This document shows, piece after piece, positions 9,023 to 17,515 of a stretch of 62,202 nucleotides of DNA (positions within the stretch are counted from its first letter, which is position 1; every line of letters begins with the position of its first letter). The DNA is from an uncultured Bacteroidota bacterium. Lineage in GTDB: Bacteria; Bacteroidota; Bacteroidia; Chitinophagales; Chitinophagaceae. A program made the position numbers and the translations under genes. The stretch lies in NCBI GenBank assembly GCA_903926855.1, contig CAIYKV010000254.1, forward strand, positions 1-62,202, written 5' to 3'. The notes beneath the pieces were generated by a model. That model was given only the letters and a program-made list of their open reading frames with translations, did not search any database and had not been told where the DNA came from.

Positions 9023-9661
9023 CTACACATATTCAAATTTTTCTAAAAACCCATCTTTCATCATCTCAGCAATAAAAGATTCGTGATTTTTGGCATGCCC
9101 CTGGGTTTCCCAGGTAATTGAAATCAAGGAATTTTCTTTTAGTTGTTTGGTGAGTTTATACACAAGTCGATGATTTTTCAGGATCTCTTCATAACGGGTT
9201 GTGGTATTTTCTGAAAAAGGACAAGCAATTGAATACACTTTCGACTGGTTCATTCTTTCAATAATATTTTCAAAATAGGGCAATACCGCCAGTACAAAGA
9301 GAATAAGAATAGAGGCACTGGCAGCCGGAAAATAATATCCCGCCCCAATACCCATACCTACAGCTGCAACTGCCCAAATGGTAGCAGCTGTAGTGATCCC
9401 ATTGATTCTGTTTTCGCCACGAAAAATAACACCGGCACCCAGGAACCCGATTCCGGTTACAATATTGGAAGCTATTCTGTCGGGGTTGCCTGGACCTCCA
9501 ATCAATATAGACATAATGGTAAAAAAGCAGGCCCCCATTGAAATCATAATCATGGTGCGAAATCCTGCAGATTTACTTCTGTATTGTCTTTCCGAACCCA
9601 CAATTCCCCCCCATAAGGCTGCCAATAAAAAGCGGAGTAGAATTTCAACATCAAAATGCAT
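9023..9661 (-). CDS. MgtC/SapB family membrane protein
   Basis: This 212-residue protein has an N-terminal membrane domain of MgtC type: ALWGGIVGSERQ, a GFRT turn, GIGFLGAGVIFRGE and TAATIWAVAAVGMGIGAG. A soluble tail of about 80 residues follows, with an ACT-like look. The family is linked to Mg2+ limitation and to modulation of the ATP synthase in enterobacteria and mycobacteria; the role in Bacteroidota is not established. It is followed in the same direction by nothing closely spaced. The small exported protein at 9694 lies just upstream, 32 bases away, so the two may be co-transcribed. Confidence 0.9.
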   Translation of the reverse strand: MHFDVEILLRFLLAALWGGIVGSERQYRSKSAGFRTMIMISMGACFFTIMSILIGGPGNPDRIASNIVTGIGFLGAGVIFRGENRINGITTAATIWAVAAVGMGIGAGYYFPAASASILILFVLAVLPYFENIIERMNQSKVYSIACPFSENTTTRYEEILKNHRLVYKLTKQLKENSLISITWETQGHAKNHESFIAEMMKDGFLEKFEYV

Positions 9662-9693
9662 AGTCCTGATTTTATGTTTTGAGATCCGTTACC

Positions 9694-9981
9694 TTAATTC
9701 AACGGAGGCTGTGAAGGGGTATCGATTTTTTCTATAACCGGACTAATTTCATAATAATCCATCGCAATACCAATATATCTCCGGTAAATCCTTGATTTCC
9801 CATCCTTGCTTACAGTAAAGCTGGCATACTGTTGGTAAACTGAGTAAATAAAATAATTGTGAATCAGTTTCCCTTCCACACCATCAAACATCTTATACAG
9901 TTTATGTCCGGGGTTGGTTATGCCCAGAATACCTATTAACATGATACCGGCAACCAATAAAACCTGAATAAACTTTTTCAT
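9694..9981 (-). CDS. Small single-pass/exported protein, DUF4359-like
   Basis: This 95-residue protein begins MKKFIQVLLVAGIMLIGILG, a signal or anchor helix, followed by TNPG and a small soluble domain rich in Tyr and Phe. It resembles small proteins annotated as DUF4359, whose function is unknown. I take the ATG at 9981; the open frame extends to a TTG at 10002. It lies immediately upstream of the mgtC-like gene on the same strand. Confidence 0.6.
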   Translation of the reverse strand: MKKFIQVLLVAGIMLIGILGITNPGHKLYKMFDGVEGKLIHNYFIYSVYQQYASFTVSKDGKSRIYRRYIGIAMDYYEISPVIEKIDTPSQPPLN

Positions 9982-10209
9982 AAACACAATGATAGTTTGC
10001 AATAAGGGTTTATCGGATAGTTGCAGATAGGCCCCGGATATAAAGTTACGTAATAATTACGCGTATAGATAAGAATCAGGTAGTTTTGAAAGAAGGGAGA
10101 TAAATAGGAATATGCTATCTGTTTCCATTGAGCATCAGTTTTTTGTATGACCAATCTCATAGTTTAGTTTTTTTAAAATAAGCAATCTTGCAAAATAAAA
10201 AAATACCCA

Positions 10210-11505
10210 ATGACGCACCCTTTTACTTATGTATCCGCAAAAGAAGCACTCTCTGTTATTGAAAGTGGGCAGCGTGTATTTATTCATGGAGGAAGTTGTA
10301 CTCCGATATATCTTTTGCATGAGTTGGCCAAGGAAAAAGACAGGTTGAAAGATGTAGAACTGGTTTCTATTACCCTTAAAGGAGATATTGAACTGGATAA
10401 ACCTGGTTACCAGTCCGCCTTTCATATAAATTCCCTTTTTGTTTCACCTTCTGTTCGTCAGGCTGTATCAGAAGGAAGAGCGGATTTTGTGCCTGTTTTC
10501 TTAAGTGATATTCCCGATCTGTTTAAAAGAAAGATACTGGCCATTGATGTTGCCATCGTACATGTTTCACCTCCGGATAGTCATGGATATTGCTCTCTCA
10601 GCCTTTCTATTGATATTGCCCGCTCTGCCGTAGATAGCGCGAAAACAGTGATCGCATTGGTTAATCCAGATCTTCCCAGAACCCATGGGGATGGAATGAT
10701 ACATACCGACAGGTTTGCAAAAATGGTATATCATCCTGCCAAAGCTTATGAAGAAGATTACGGAAAAAAAGTAGGTGAAACAGAAATGACCATTGGTAAA
10801 AATGTTGCCGAGTTGATAGATGATGGAAGTACGATACAAATGGGTATTGGCACCATTCCTGATGCGGTACTTAAATACCTGAGTGGGCATCGTGACCTGG
10901 GTGTGCATACGGAAATGTTGAGTAATGGAATCATTGATCTGGTTGAAAGCGATGTGATCAATAATAAAAAGAAAAAAATTCATCCGAATAAAACAGTTAC
11001 TTCTTTTGCTGTGGGTAGCCAGAAATTATATGATTACCTGAACGATAATCCCGCTTTTTCTTTTCTGGATATAGACTATGTAAATGACCCGCATGTTATA
11101 CGCCGTAACCCCAAAGTAATTGCTATTAACAGCGCCATTGAAGTTGACCTTACGGGACAGGTTTGTGCGGATAGCATTGGAGAACTGCAGTTTAGTGGTA
11201 TTGGAGGGCAAATGGATTTTATGCGGGGGGCCGCATTAAGTGAAGGGGGAAAACCCATTATTGCCCTGAGTAGCCGAACCGCTAAAGGAGTTCCCCGTAT
11301 TGTACCCTGTCTTAAACAAGGCGCGGGTGTAGTAACTACCCGGGGGCATGTGCATTATGTAGTTACGGAATATGGCAGTACCTTTTTATTTGGTAAAAAC
11401 CTGCGCCAAAGAGCGCAGGCTCTGATAAATATATCTCACCCCGATGACAGAGAGCTGCTTACTAAATACTGTTTTGAAAGATTTAAAATATTCCTGCCAT
11501 CATAG
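10210..11505 (+). CDS. Acetyl-CoA hydrolase/4-hydroxybutyrate CoA-transferase family protein
   Basis: This 431-residue protein matches the Cat1/AbfT family of CoA-transferases, which move CoA between acyl groups through a glutamyl thioester. The glycine loops MGIGTIPDAVL (about 211-221) and SGIGGQMDF (about 329-337) and the GVHTEMLSNG segment (Glu235, the likely nucleophile by comparison with AbfT) are present. Substrates cannot be fixed from sequence: acetate/succinate, butyrate or 4-hydroxybutyrate CoA exchange are all possible. It stands alone and is followed by a strong rho-independent terminator. The length is normal and no defect is visible. Confidence 0.9.
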   Translation: MTHPFTYVSAKEALSVIESGQRVFIHGGSCTPIYLLHELAKEKDRLKDVELVSITLKGDIELDKPGYQSAFHINSLFVSPSVRQAVSEGRADFVPVFLSDIPDLFKRKILAIDVAIVHVSPPDSHGYCSLSLSIDIARSAVDSAKTVIALVNPDLPRTHGDGMIHTDRFAKMVYHPAKAYEEDYGKKVGETEMTIGKNVAELIDDGSTIQMGIGTIPDAVLKYLSGHRDLGVHTEMLSNGIIDLVESDVINNKKKKIHPNKTVTSFAVGSQKLYDYLNDNPAFSFLDIDYVNDPHVIRRNPKVIAINSAIEVDLTGQVCADSIGELQFSGIGGQMDFMRGAALSEGGKPIIALSSRTAKGVPRIVPCLKQGAGVVTTRGHVHYVVTEYGSTFLFGKNLRQRAQALINISHPDDRELLTKYCFERFKIFLPS

Positions 11506-11558
11506 TGCTTTATCGGGGTACTGATTAAGAAAAAATTTCTCAAGTTTATTTGCTTAAC

Positions 11559-11584
11559 AAAACCCGCTTATTAGGCGGGTTTTT
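11559..11584 (+). terminator. Rho-independent terminator after CoA-transferase
   Basis: ACCCGC pairs with GCGGGT around a seven-base TTATTAG loop, flanked by AAA before and a run of five T after. It lies about 55 bases downstream of the CoA-transferase stop at 11505. Confidence 0.8.
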
Positions 11585-11654
11585 GCTGATTAAGTAAAAA
11601 TTAATAGCGCAAACTGTTTCTTTTTGTTAACTTAATTACGCAAAACAATAAAAT

Positions 11655-12404
11655 ATGCGGGCACTCTTGATTCTCTTTCTTTCTTTTATTGGCTTTTTAT
11701 CAGCAAATGGGCAACAGGCAGTACTGGATGTAGTTAGCGGGTCACAGGGAGGCGCCAGTTTTGGATGGGTAAAATTTTACGATCCTGCTGCTATTGGTTC
11801 CAAGAAGGCCGAATTGATGAATTATGCAGATATTGAAGGAAGTCCATTCTGGAGTGACAAATGGACCCCGGCATTTTTATATTTAAGTGGTGGCTCTATT
11901 GTGAAACTGAAAAGTGTAAAACTCAACTTTTATACTAACCAGATACACTATTTAGACAATAATGGAACAGAATTGGTAACAGATGGTAGCCTGATTAAAA
12001 AACTGGTCTTTTTACAAAGAGAAGACAGCACCAAAGTGTTATCTATATTTGAGGCATACCCTGATTTTATTGGAAATAAGGGCCTGGCCTATTACAGGGT
12101 ATTAAATGATGGCAGGTATAGACTGCTTGAAATGAAAAAATCATTGATCACAACCGCCCCGTATGATGCATTAGCGGGAAAATCCGTCTCCTCCTTTTTT
12201 TCAAAAACCTATTATGCACTAACAAATAATGCGGAGGTGAATACATTGAAAGCGCTTAATAAAGAGGCTGTGTATGAAATCGTGCATCCGGATAGTGCTA
12301 TGGAAGACTGGGTAAAGCAAAATAAGAATAAACTAAAGAATGATACGGAAGTTCTTTCGTTCCTTGACTTTGTTAATTATTATCTGAAGAAAAAGGCGCA
12401 GTAA
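11655..12404 (+). CDS. Exported protein of unknown function
   Basis: This 249-residue protein carries a signal peptide (MRALLILFLSFIGFLSANGQ) and no family motif that I recognise. The segment SGGSIVKLKSVKLNFYTNQI with later HYLDNNG resembles proteins that record a surface or cell-envelope property, but this is not diagnostic. The C-terminal third is Lys-rich and helical. It follows the terminator of the CoA-transferase and precedes the M14 peptidase on the same strand with about 150 bases between, so it probably forms its own unit. Confidence 0.7.
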   Translation: MRALLILFLSFIGFLSANGQQAVLDVVSGSQGGASFGWVKFYDPAAIGSKKAELMNYADIEGSPFWSDKWTPAFLYLSGGSIVKLKSVKLNFYTNQIHYLDNNGTELVTDGSLIKKLVFLQREDSTKVLSIFEAYPDFIGNKGLAYYRVLNDGRYRLLEMKKSLITTAPYDALAGKSVSSFFSKTYYALTNNAEVNTLKALNKEAVYEIVHPDSAMEDWVKQNKNKLKNDTEVLSFLDFVNYYLKKKAQ

Positions 12405-12555
12405 TTCTTTATAGACAGTTTTCAAATCTCTCAGCTTTCGACTGATTGTACCGATTTTGACTCCCTTTTGACCCGTTTTTAAAAAACGTGACTGGAAATT
12501 ATTTACATTTAGTATTCCTACTAATTTCAATTCTATACAACCAAACTACTCGCTA

Positions 12556-15363
12556 ATGTTACGTAAAAGCCCCATTGTATTCTTTATTTTCTTTTGTTTC
12601 TTATTTGCCAATTCGTCATTTGCGCAAAATATCCCTACGCCAAAAGAGCATTTTGGTTTTTCTATTGGAGATAATTACCAATTGGCCAATTATACCCAAA
12701 CAGAAGCCTATTTCAGAAAATTGGCGGCAGCTTCAGACAGAGTAAAGCTGGTTGAGATTGGAAAAACAGAAGAAGGGAGAACCCAATTGATGCTGATTGT
12801 AAGTTCACCTGGGAATTTAAAAAAATTAGATCGCTATAAAGAAATATCCCAAAAACTGGCTCATGCAGAAGGACTGACTGACGAGCAGGCGCATGCATTG
12901 GCTGCCGAAGGAAAATCAATTGTTTGGATTGACGGGGGCTTGCATGCTACAGAAGTAGTAGGGGCGCACCAGCTTATTCAGACTGCTTATGAATTGATCA
13001 GCAGGAAGGATCCGGAAACATTGCGGATACTTGATCAGGTAATCATATTAATGACACATGCCAACCCGGATGGGCAGGAACTCGTTTCTAACTGGTATAT
13101 GCGCCAGGCAAAAGAAGAGAAAAGAACAACGGATCAATTACCCAGATTATATGAGAAATATGCGGGTCATGATAATAATCGCGATTTCTATATGTTGAAT
13201 CTGAAAGAGACCCAAAATATTTGTAAACAGTTATTTGTAGAATGGATTCCACAGATCATGTACAATCACCACCAGGCCGGGCCTGCAGGATCTGTTGTTG
13301 CGGGTCCGCCTTATCGTGATCCTTTTAATTATGTTTTTGATCCGCTGGTAATCACCAGTCTTGATGCAGTAGGTGCCGCCATGATTAATCGGTTAAATGT
13401 AGAAGGGAAACCCGGTTATACAGAACGCGCAGGATCGGTATACTCAACATGGTATAATGGAGGTTTAAGAACAACTACCTATTTTCATAATATGGTAGGG
13501 CTGTTAACAGAAATTATCGGAAGTCCTACACCTTCCAATATACCCCTCGTACCACAACGTTTGATACCTAATGGAGCAACTCCTTTTCCCATAACACCAC
13601 AAAAATGGTATTTTAAAAATTCTATCGATTATTCAGTATCTCTCAATTATGCAGTATTGAATTATGCCCAACGTTACCATGATGAATTATTGTATAATAT
13701 TTATAAGATGGGTAAAAACTCTATCGAAAAGGGTGAGAAAGATTACTGGACGCTATCCCCAAAAAGGATTAATGAAATAAACGAATTATACCAGGAATCC
13801 ATAAAAACAGCTACTCCCGCTAGAAGAGCGGCCATTACCGATTCAGCCAATGCTGCTGCAACGGCACTTAGAGGAGAGAATTTTATTCCTGTAAAATTTT
13901 ATGATACGGTAATGAAGAACCCTGCGCTGAGAGATGCGAGAGGATATATTATACCATCCGATCAGAAAGATTTTTCTACTGCCACCCGATTCATGAATGC
14001 ATTGATTGGAACAGGTATCCTGGTACAGAAAGCAAGCAGCTCATTTACGGTAGGTAATAAAAACTATCCGGCAGGTTCCTATATAGTAAAAACCAATCAG
14101 GCATTTAGACCGCATGTGATTGACCTGTTTGAACCACAGGATCACCCCAATGATTTTCTGTACCCAGGTGGCCCGCCAGTTGCTCCTTATGATGCAGCCG
14201 GATGGACGCTGGCATATACTATGGGGATACAGTTTGATCGGGTACTCGAAAATTTTGATGGACCCTTTGAGAAGATCCCTTATGGCGAGTTACAGCAGGT
14301 AAATGGAAAAATACAGGGGGAAGCAAATGCGAAAGGATATCTGGTTGATGCAAGGGCCAACAAATCCTTTACAGTTGCCAATGATCTTCTAAAAGCAGGA
14401 ATTGAAGTATATCGTTTAACCGATTCTGTTAAGGGCGCTGATGCAGCTATCGGATCCTTTTTTATTCCTTCCTCTGCGAAAACAAAATCAATTATAGAAA
14501 AAGCTATCTCAGAAGCAGGTGTCACCGCAAATGGAATTAATAAACGACCTGCATCTCTTCAGAAAATCAATTCGGCAAAAGTGGCTGTTTGGGATAATTA
14601 TGGCGGGTCAATGTCTTCCGGCTGGGTTAGGTATATTATGGAACAATACCATTTTCCTGTAGATATTATTTATGCGAAAGATATTGATACCGGAAATCTT
14701 CGTTCAAAATATGATGTCATTGTTTTTGTTGGAGGAGCAATTCCTGCAGTAACCACAAACACCAATACAACAAGAGCGCCAGGAACCGGTTTTGGAAGAA
14801 ATGAAATAAAACCGGAAGAGGTTCCTGAAGAATACCGAGCCAGGTTAGGAAGAATTACTCCTGAAAAATCAATACCTGAGCTTAAAAAATTTATTGAGTC
14901 CGGCGGTAATATTGTTACCATAGGAAGCAGCACCAATCTCGCGTATCATTTACATGTTCCGGTGAAAGATGCTCTGGTGGAAATGGTGAGTGGGCAGGAA
15001 AAGAGATTACCTGGAGAAAAATTCTATATCCCCGGAAGTGTTTTGCGCGTGAGTGTAGATACTACAGACCAGTCTGCATGGGGCATGCACGCTGAAACAG
15101 ATGTTTATTTTGATGCAAGTCCTGTGTTTACGATTGCTCCCGAAGCCAATGCAAAAGGAATCGTAAAACCATTGGCCTGGTTTCCGAATAATAAACCTTT
15201 ACGCAGTGGATGGGCCTGGGGACAGGCATATTTACGGGATGGGGTTTCGGCATTTGTAGCGAAAGTTGGAGAAGGGATGCTATACGCATTCGGGCCGGAA
15301 ATTACTTTTAGGGCGCAGACACATGGTACATTCAAATTTTTATTTAATGAGTTGTATAAATAA
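12556..15363 (+). CDS. Exported M14-family zinc carboxypeptidase-like protein
   Basis: This 935-residue protein starts with a signal peptide (to about SFAQ24). The M14 domain covers roughly 40-380: zinc ligands in GLHATEVVGAH (His130, Glu133) and YNHHQ (His238/239), the substrate-binding NNRDF (Asn208, Arg209) and the general base in LLTEIIG (Glu319). About 500 further residues follow, including an amidotransferase-like fold region (KVAVWDNYGG near 675, then VIVFVGGAIP). This layout is common in large secreted Bacteroidota M14 proteins. It likely trims peptides in the periplasm or outside the cell. A perfect terminator follows the stop. Confidence 0.9.
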   Translation: MLRKSPIVFFIFFCFLFANSSFAQNIPTPKEHFGFSIGDNYQLANYTQTEAYFRKLAAASDRVKLVEIGKTEEGRTQLMLIVSSPGNLKKLDRYKEISQKLAHAEGLTDEQAHALAAEGKSIVWIDGGLHATEVVGAHQLIQTAYELISRKDPETLRILDQVIILMTHANPDGQELVSNWYMRQAKEEKRTTDQLPRLYEKYAGHDNNRDFYMLNLKETQNICKQLFVEWIPQIMYNHHQAGPAGSVVAGPPYRDPFNYVFDPLVITSLDAVGAAMINRLNVEGKPGYTERAGSVYSTWYNGGLRTTTYFHNMVGLLTEIIGSPTPSNIPLVPQRLIPNGATPFPITPQKWYFKNSIDYSVSLNYAVLNYAQRYHDELLYNIYKMGKNSIEKGEKDYWTLSPKRINEINELYQESIKTATPARRAAITDSANAAATALRGENFIPVKFYDTVMKNPALRDARGYIIPSDQKDFSTATRFMNALIGTGILVQKASSSFTVGNKNYPAGSYIVKTNQAFRPHVIDLFEPQDHPNDFLYPGGPPVAPYDAAGWTLAYTMGIQFDRVLENFDGPFEKIPYGELQQVNGKIQGEANAKGYLVDARANKSFTVANDLLKAGIEVYRLTDSVKGADAAIGSFFIPSSAKTKSIIEKAISEAGVTANGINKRPASLQKINSAKVAVWDNYGGSMSSGWVRYIMEQYHFPVDIIYAKDIDTGNLRSKYDVIVFVGGAIPAVTTNTNTTRAPGTGFGRNEIKPEEVPEEYRARLGRITPEKSIPELKKFIESGGNIVTIGSSTNLAYHLHVPVKDALVEMVSGQEKRLPGEKFYIPGSVLRVSVDTTDQSAWGMHAETDVYFDASPVFTIAPEANAKGIVKPLAWFPNNKPLRSGWAWGQAYLRDGVSAFVAKVGEGMLYAFGPEITFRAQTHGTFKFLFNELYK

Positions 15364-15380
15364 ATAACCCGATTAACAGT

Positions 15381-15408
15381 AAAGCCTTACCCTATGCGGT
15401 AAGGCTTT
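15381..15408 (+). terminator. Strong rho-independent terminator after M14 peptidase
   Basis: AAAGCCTTACC pairs perfectly with GGTAAGGCTTT (11 pairs) around a CTATGC loop, then an AT-rich tail. It begins 17 bases after the stop at 15363. Confidence 0.85.
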
Positions 15409-15514
15409 ATTATTCAATACATCTAAGCAACGCTTTCTGGATCTTTCAATTAACAGGTAAGTCTATAATTTTATTTTATATTAGCTAAATCAATCATCCC
15501 TTAACCAGAACCTA

Positions 15515-16255
15515 ATGGCAGAAGAAGAGGTAGCCAAACACACTAAAAAAATATATTCCATCTGGAATAGTAAAGAGCATTCCTTTCTGCATAAGCTACA
15601 GGAATTTGTTCTTGAGATCCTGATCATTGTATTTGCAGTAACACTTTCGATCTGGTTTCATAGCTGGAGTGAGCATAAGCATGAGCAGAAAGAAGTAAAG
15701 GAGTTTATGCTGGGTCTTCAGGAAGATCTGGCACATGACCTGAAAGAAATGGAAGAAGACAAGAAATCCTACCTGGGTCAGAAACATGCATTTAGTTATA
15801 TTTCCGGAGTAAAAATTAATGAAGTACTTAATCGTGATTCGGTTCAGAAGTACGCTTACAATATATTCAACACTACCGAGCTCAATCCGAATGATGGCAG
15901 ATTTGAGGGGTTTAAATCTTCCGGTAAAATAGGGAACATTGAAGACAAAGTATTGCAAAACGATATTATGGACCTCTATCAGGAAAGCATACCAGCTTTA
16001 CTTGCCAGCACGAAAGCTTATTTGGGAATAAAACAAGAGCTATTCAATTATATTTTGAAAAATAAAAGGAGGCTAACCGATAGCACTTCTAATATTCTTT
16101 CTCTCATTAAAAATGATGAAGCATATAATATCTGCAGCATGCTGGCCAATCCCCAGGAAGTGTTGGATCGGTATGATCAATGTGCAGCGTTAATGCATAA
16201 GATCATTGGTGAAATTGAAAAAACATATCCAGGTAAATATGTTCCTGTTAATTGA
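15515..16255 (+). CDS. Single-pass membrane protein, DUF6090-like
   Basis: This 246-residue protein has a cytoplasmic N-terminus, one transmembrane helix (about 29-48, FVLEILIIVFAVTLSIWFHS), a charged heptad-like helix directly after it (HKHEQKEVKEFMLGLQEDL) and a helical soluble domain. The arrangement matches Bacteroidota proteins annotated DUF6090, of unknown function. It lies 40 bases before the class V aminotransferase on the same strand and may be co-transcribed with it, though their roles do not suggest a link. Confidence 0.65.
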   Translation: MAEEEVAKHTKKIYSIWNSKEHSFLHKLQEFVLEILIIVFAVTLSIWFHSWSEHKHEQKEVKEFMLGLQEDLAHDLKEMEEDKKSYLGQKHAFSYISGVKINEVLNRDSVQKYAYNIFNTTELNPNDGRFEGFKSSGKIGNIEDKVLQNDIMDLYQESIPALLASTKAYLGIKQELFNYILKNKRRLTDSTSNILSLIKNDEAYNICSMLANPQEVLDRYDQCAALMHKIIGEIEKTYPGKYVPVN

Positions 16256-16294
16256 TAAATTAATTGGCACTTACCTATTCAAAATCGAATACGA

Positions 16295-17476
16295 ATGATT
16301 ATGCAAAGCACTTCTCTCAAATCACAGTTTCTACTAAACCCCGCTATCACTTATTTGAATTTTGGTTCTTTTGGCGCCTGCTCAAAACCTTTGTTTGAGG
16401 ATTATCAAAAATGGCAATTGGAGCTTGAATATGAACCTGTTCAATACATAACAGTTAATGGTCCGAAATACTTACAACAATCCAGGGAAGCTTTGGGTGG
16501 ATATATACATTGTCATGCAGATGATATCGTATTTGTTACCAATCCATCCTATGCAGTAAATATTATCGCTAAAAGTTTTCCATTACAAGAGGGCGATGAA
16601 ATTCTTGGCACTAATATAGAGTATGGTGCCTGCGACAGGATATGGAATTATTATTGTAAGAAAGCGGGAGCTAAATATATCCGGCAACCCATTAGCTTAC
16701 CGATAGTGTCAAAAGAAAAATTAATAGAAGATTTTTTTAAAGGACTGACCAGTAAAACAAAAGCGATTTTTATCAGCCATATTACCAGTGCAACCGCCTT
16801 GATATTACCGGTAGAAGAAATCTGTGAAATTGCCAAACAAAAAGGGTTACTTACGATTGTTGATGGAGCTCACGCCCCAGGTCATGTACCTGTTGACCTT
16901 TCCAAACTTCGAGCAGATATGTACACCGGAGCTTGTCATAAATGGATGATGACGCCCAAAGGCTGCTCATTTTTATATATTAAAAAGGAATTTCAGGATG
17001 TATTCGATCCGCTATTGATCAGCTGGGGTTATGAAAGCGCTACCCCTTCTCACTCCCGATTTTTAGACTATCATCAAATGCAGGGTACTCGTGATTTTTC
17101 GGCTTTTTTAACCGTACCGAAAGCAGTGGCATTTATGAAGGAAAATAACTGGCCTGATATTGCGGCTGCATGCAGGGTATTGGTACAGAAAAATGCGGAG
17201 CGGTTTTATACATTACTACATTCCAATCCGATAAGTCCGATCAATGATGCATTTATCGGTCAAATGATCAGTATCCCTGTAAATACCCCGAACCCTGTTG
17301 CGCTGCAAAAATATCTTTTTGAGCACTATCAAATAGAAGTGCCCGTAATGAAACAGGATACAGATATATACTTACGATACTCCCTGAATGCATTTAATAG
17401 CCAGGAGGATCTGGATAAATTATATATGGCATTAGAGGAAATTATTGCAAAGACAGATTTACTGCCTATTAAATAA
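16295..17476 (+). CDS. Class V aminotransferase / isopenicillin-N-epimerase-like PLP enzyme
   Basis: This 393-residue pyridoxal-phosphate enzyme of fold type I shows YLNFGSFGACS near the N-terminus, the cofactor-binding IVDGAHAPGHV (Asp-Gly-Ala-His) and the Schiff-base lysine in GACHKWMMTPKG. These features match the isopenicillin-N epimerase/cysteine desulfurase-like group; many such enzymes act on amino acids or cysteine derivatives. An ATG six bases downstream is an alternative start. The gene converges on the BNR protein gene, with a shared hairpin beginning at its stop codon. Confidence 0.88.
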   Translation: MIMQSTSLKSQFLLNPAITYLNFGSFGACSKPLFEDYQKWQLELEYEPVQYITVNGPKYLQQSREALGGYIHCHADDIVFVTNPSYAVNIIAKSFPLQEGDEILGTNIEYGACDRIWNYYCKKAGAKYIRQPISLPIVSKEKLIEDFFKGLTSKTKAIFISHITSATALILPVEEICEIAKQKGLLTIVDGAHAPGHVPVDLSKLRADMYTGACHKWMMTPKGCSFLYIKKEFQDVFDPLLISWGYESATPSHSRFLDYHQMQGTRDFSAFLTVPKAVAFMKENNWPDIAAACRVLVQKNAERFYTLLHSNPISPINDAFIGQMISIPVNTPNPVALQKYLFEHYQIEVPVMKQDTDIYLRYSLNAFNSQEDLDKLYMALEEIIAKTDLLPIK

Positions 17477-17506
17477 GGGCACTGAATCGCATTCAGTACC
17501 CTTATT
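17472..17506. terminator. Bidirectional terminator between convergent genes
   Basis: AATAAGGG-C-ACTGAAT-CGC-ATTCAGT-A-CCCTTATT forms a 15-pair interrupted hairpin with one internal mismatch (C/A). It starts inside the aminotransferase stop codon and sits nine bases from the end of the BNR gene on the other strand, so it can serve both. Confidence 0.8.
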
Positions 17507-17515
17507 TGGATATTA

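Noticed and set aside
9378-9737. 119-codon plus-strand frame opposite the mgtC-like gene
   Set aside because: Antisense shadow of a well-supported gene.
15596-15958. 120-codon minus-strand frame inside the DUF6090-like gene
   Set aside because: Antisense to a membrane-protein gene and has no family features.
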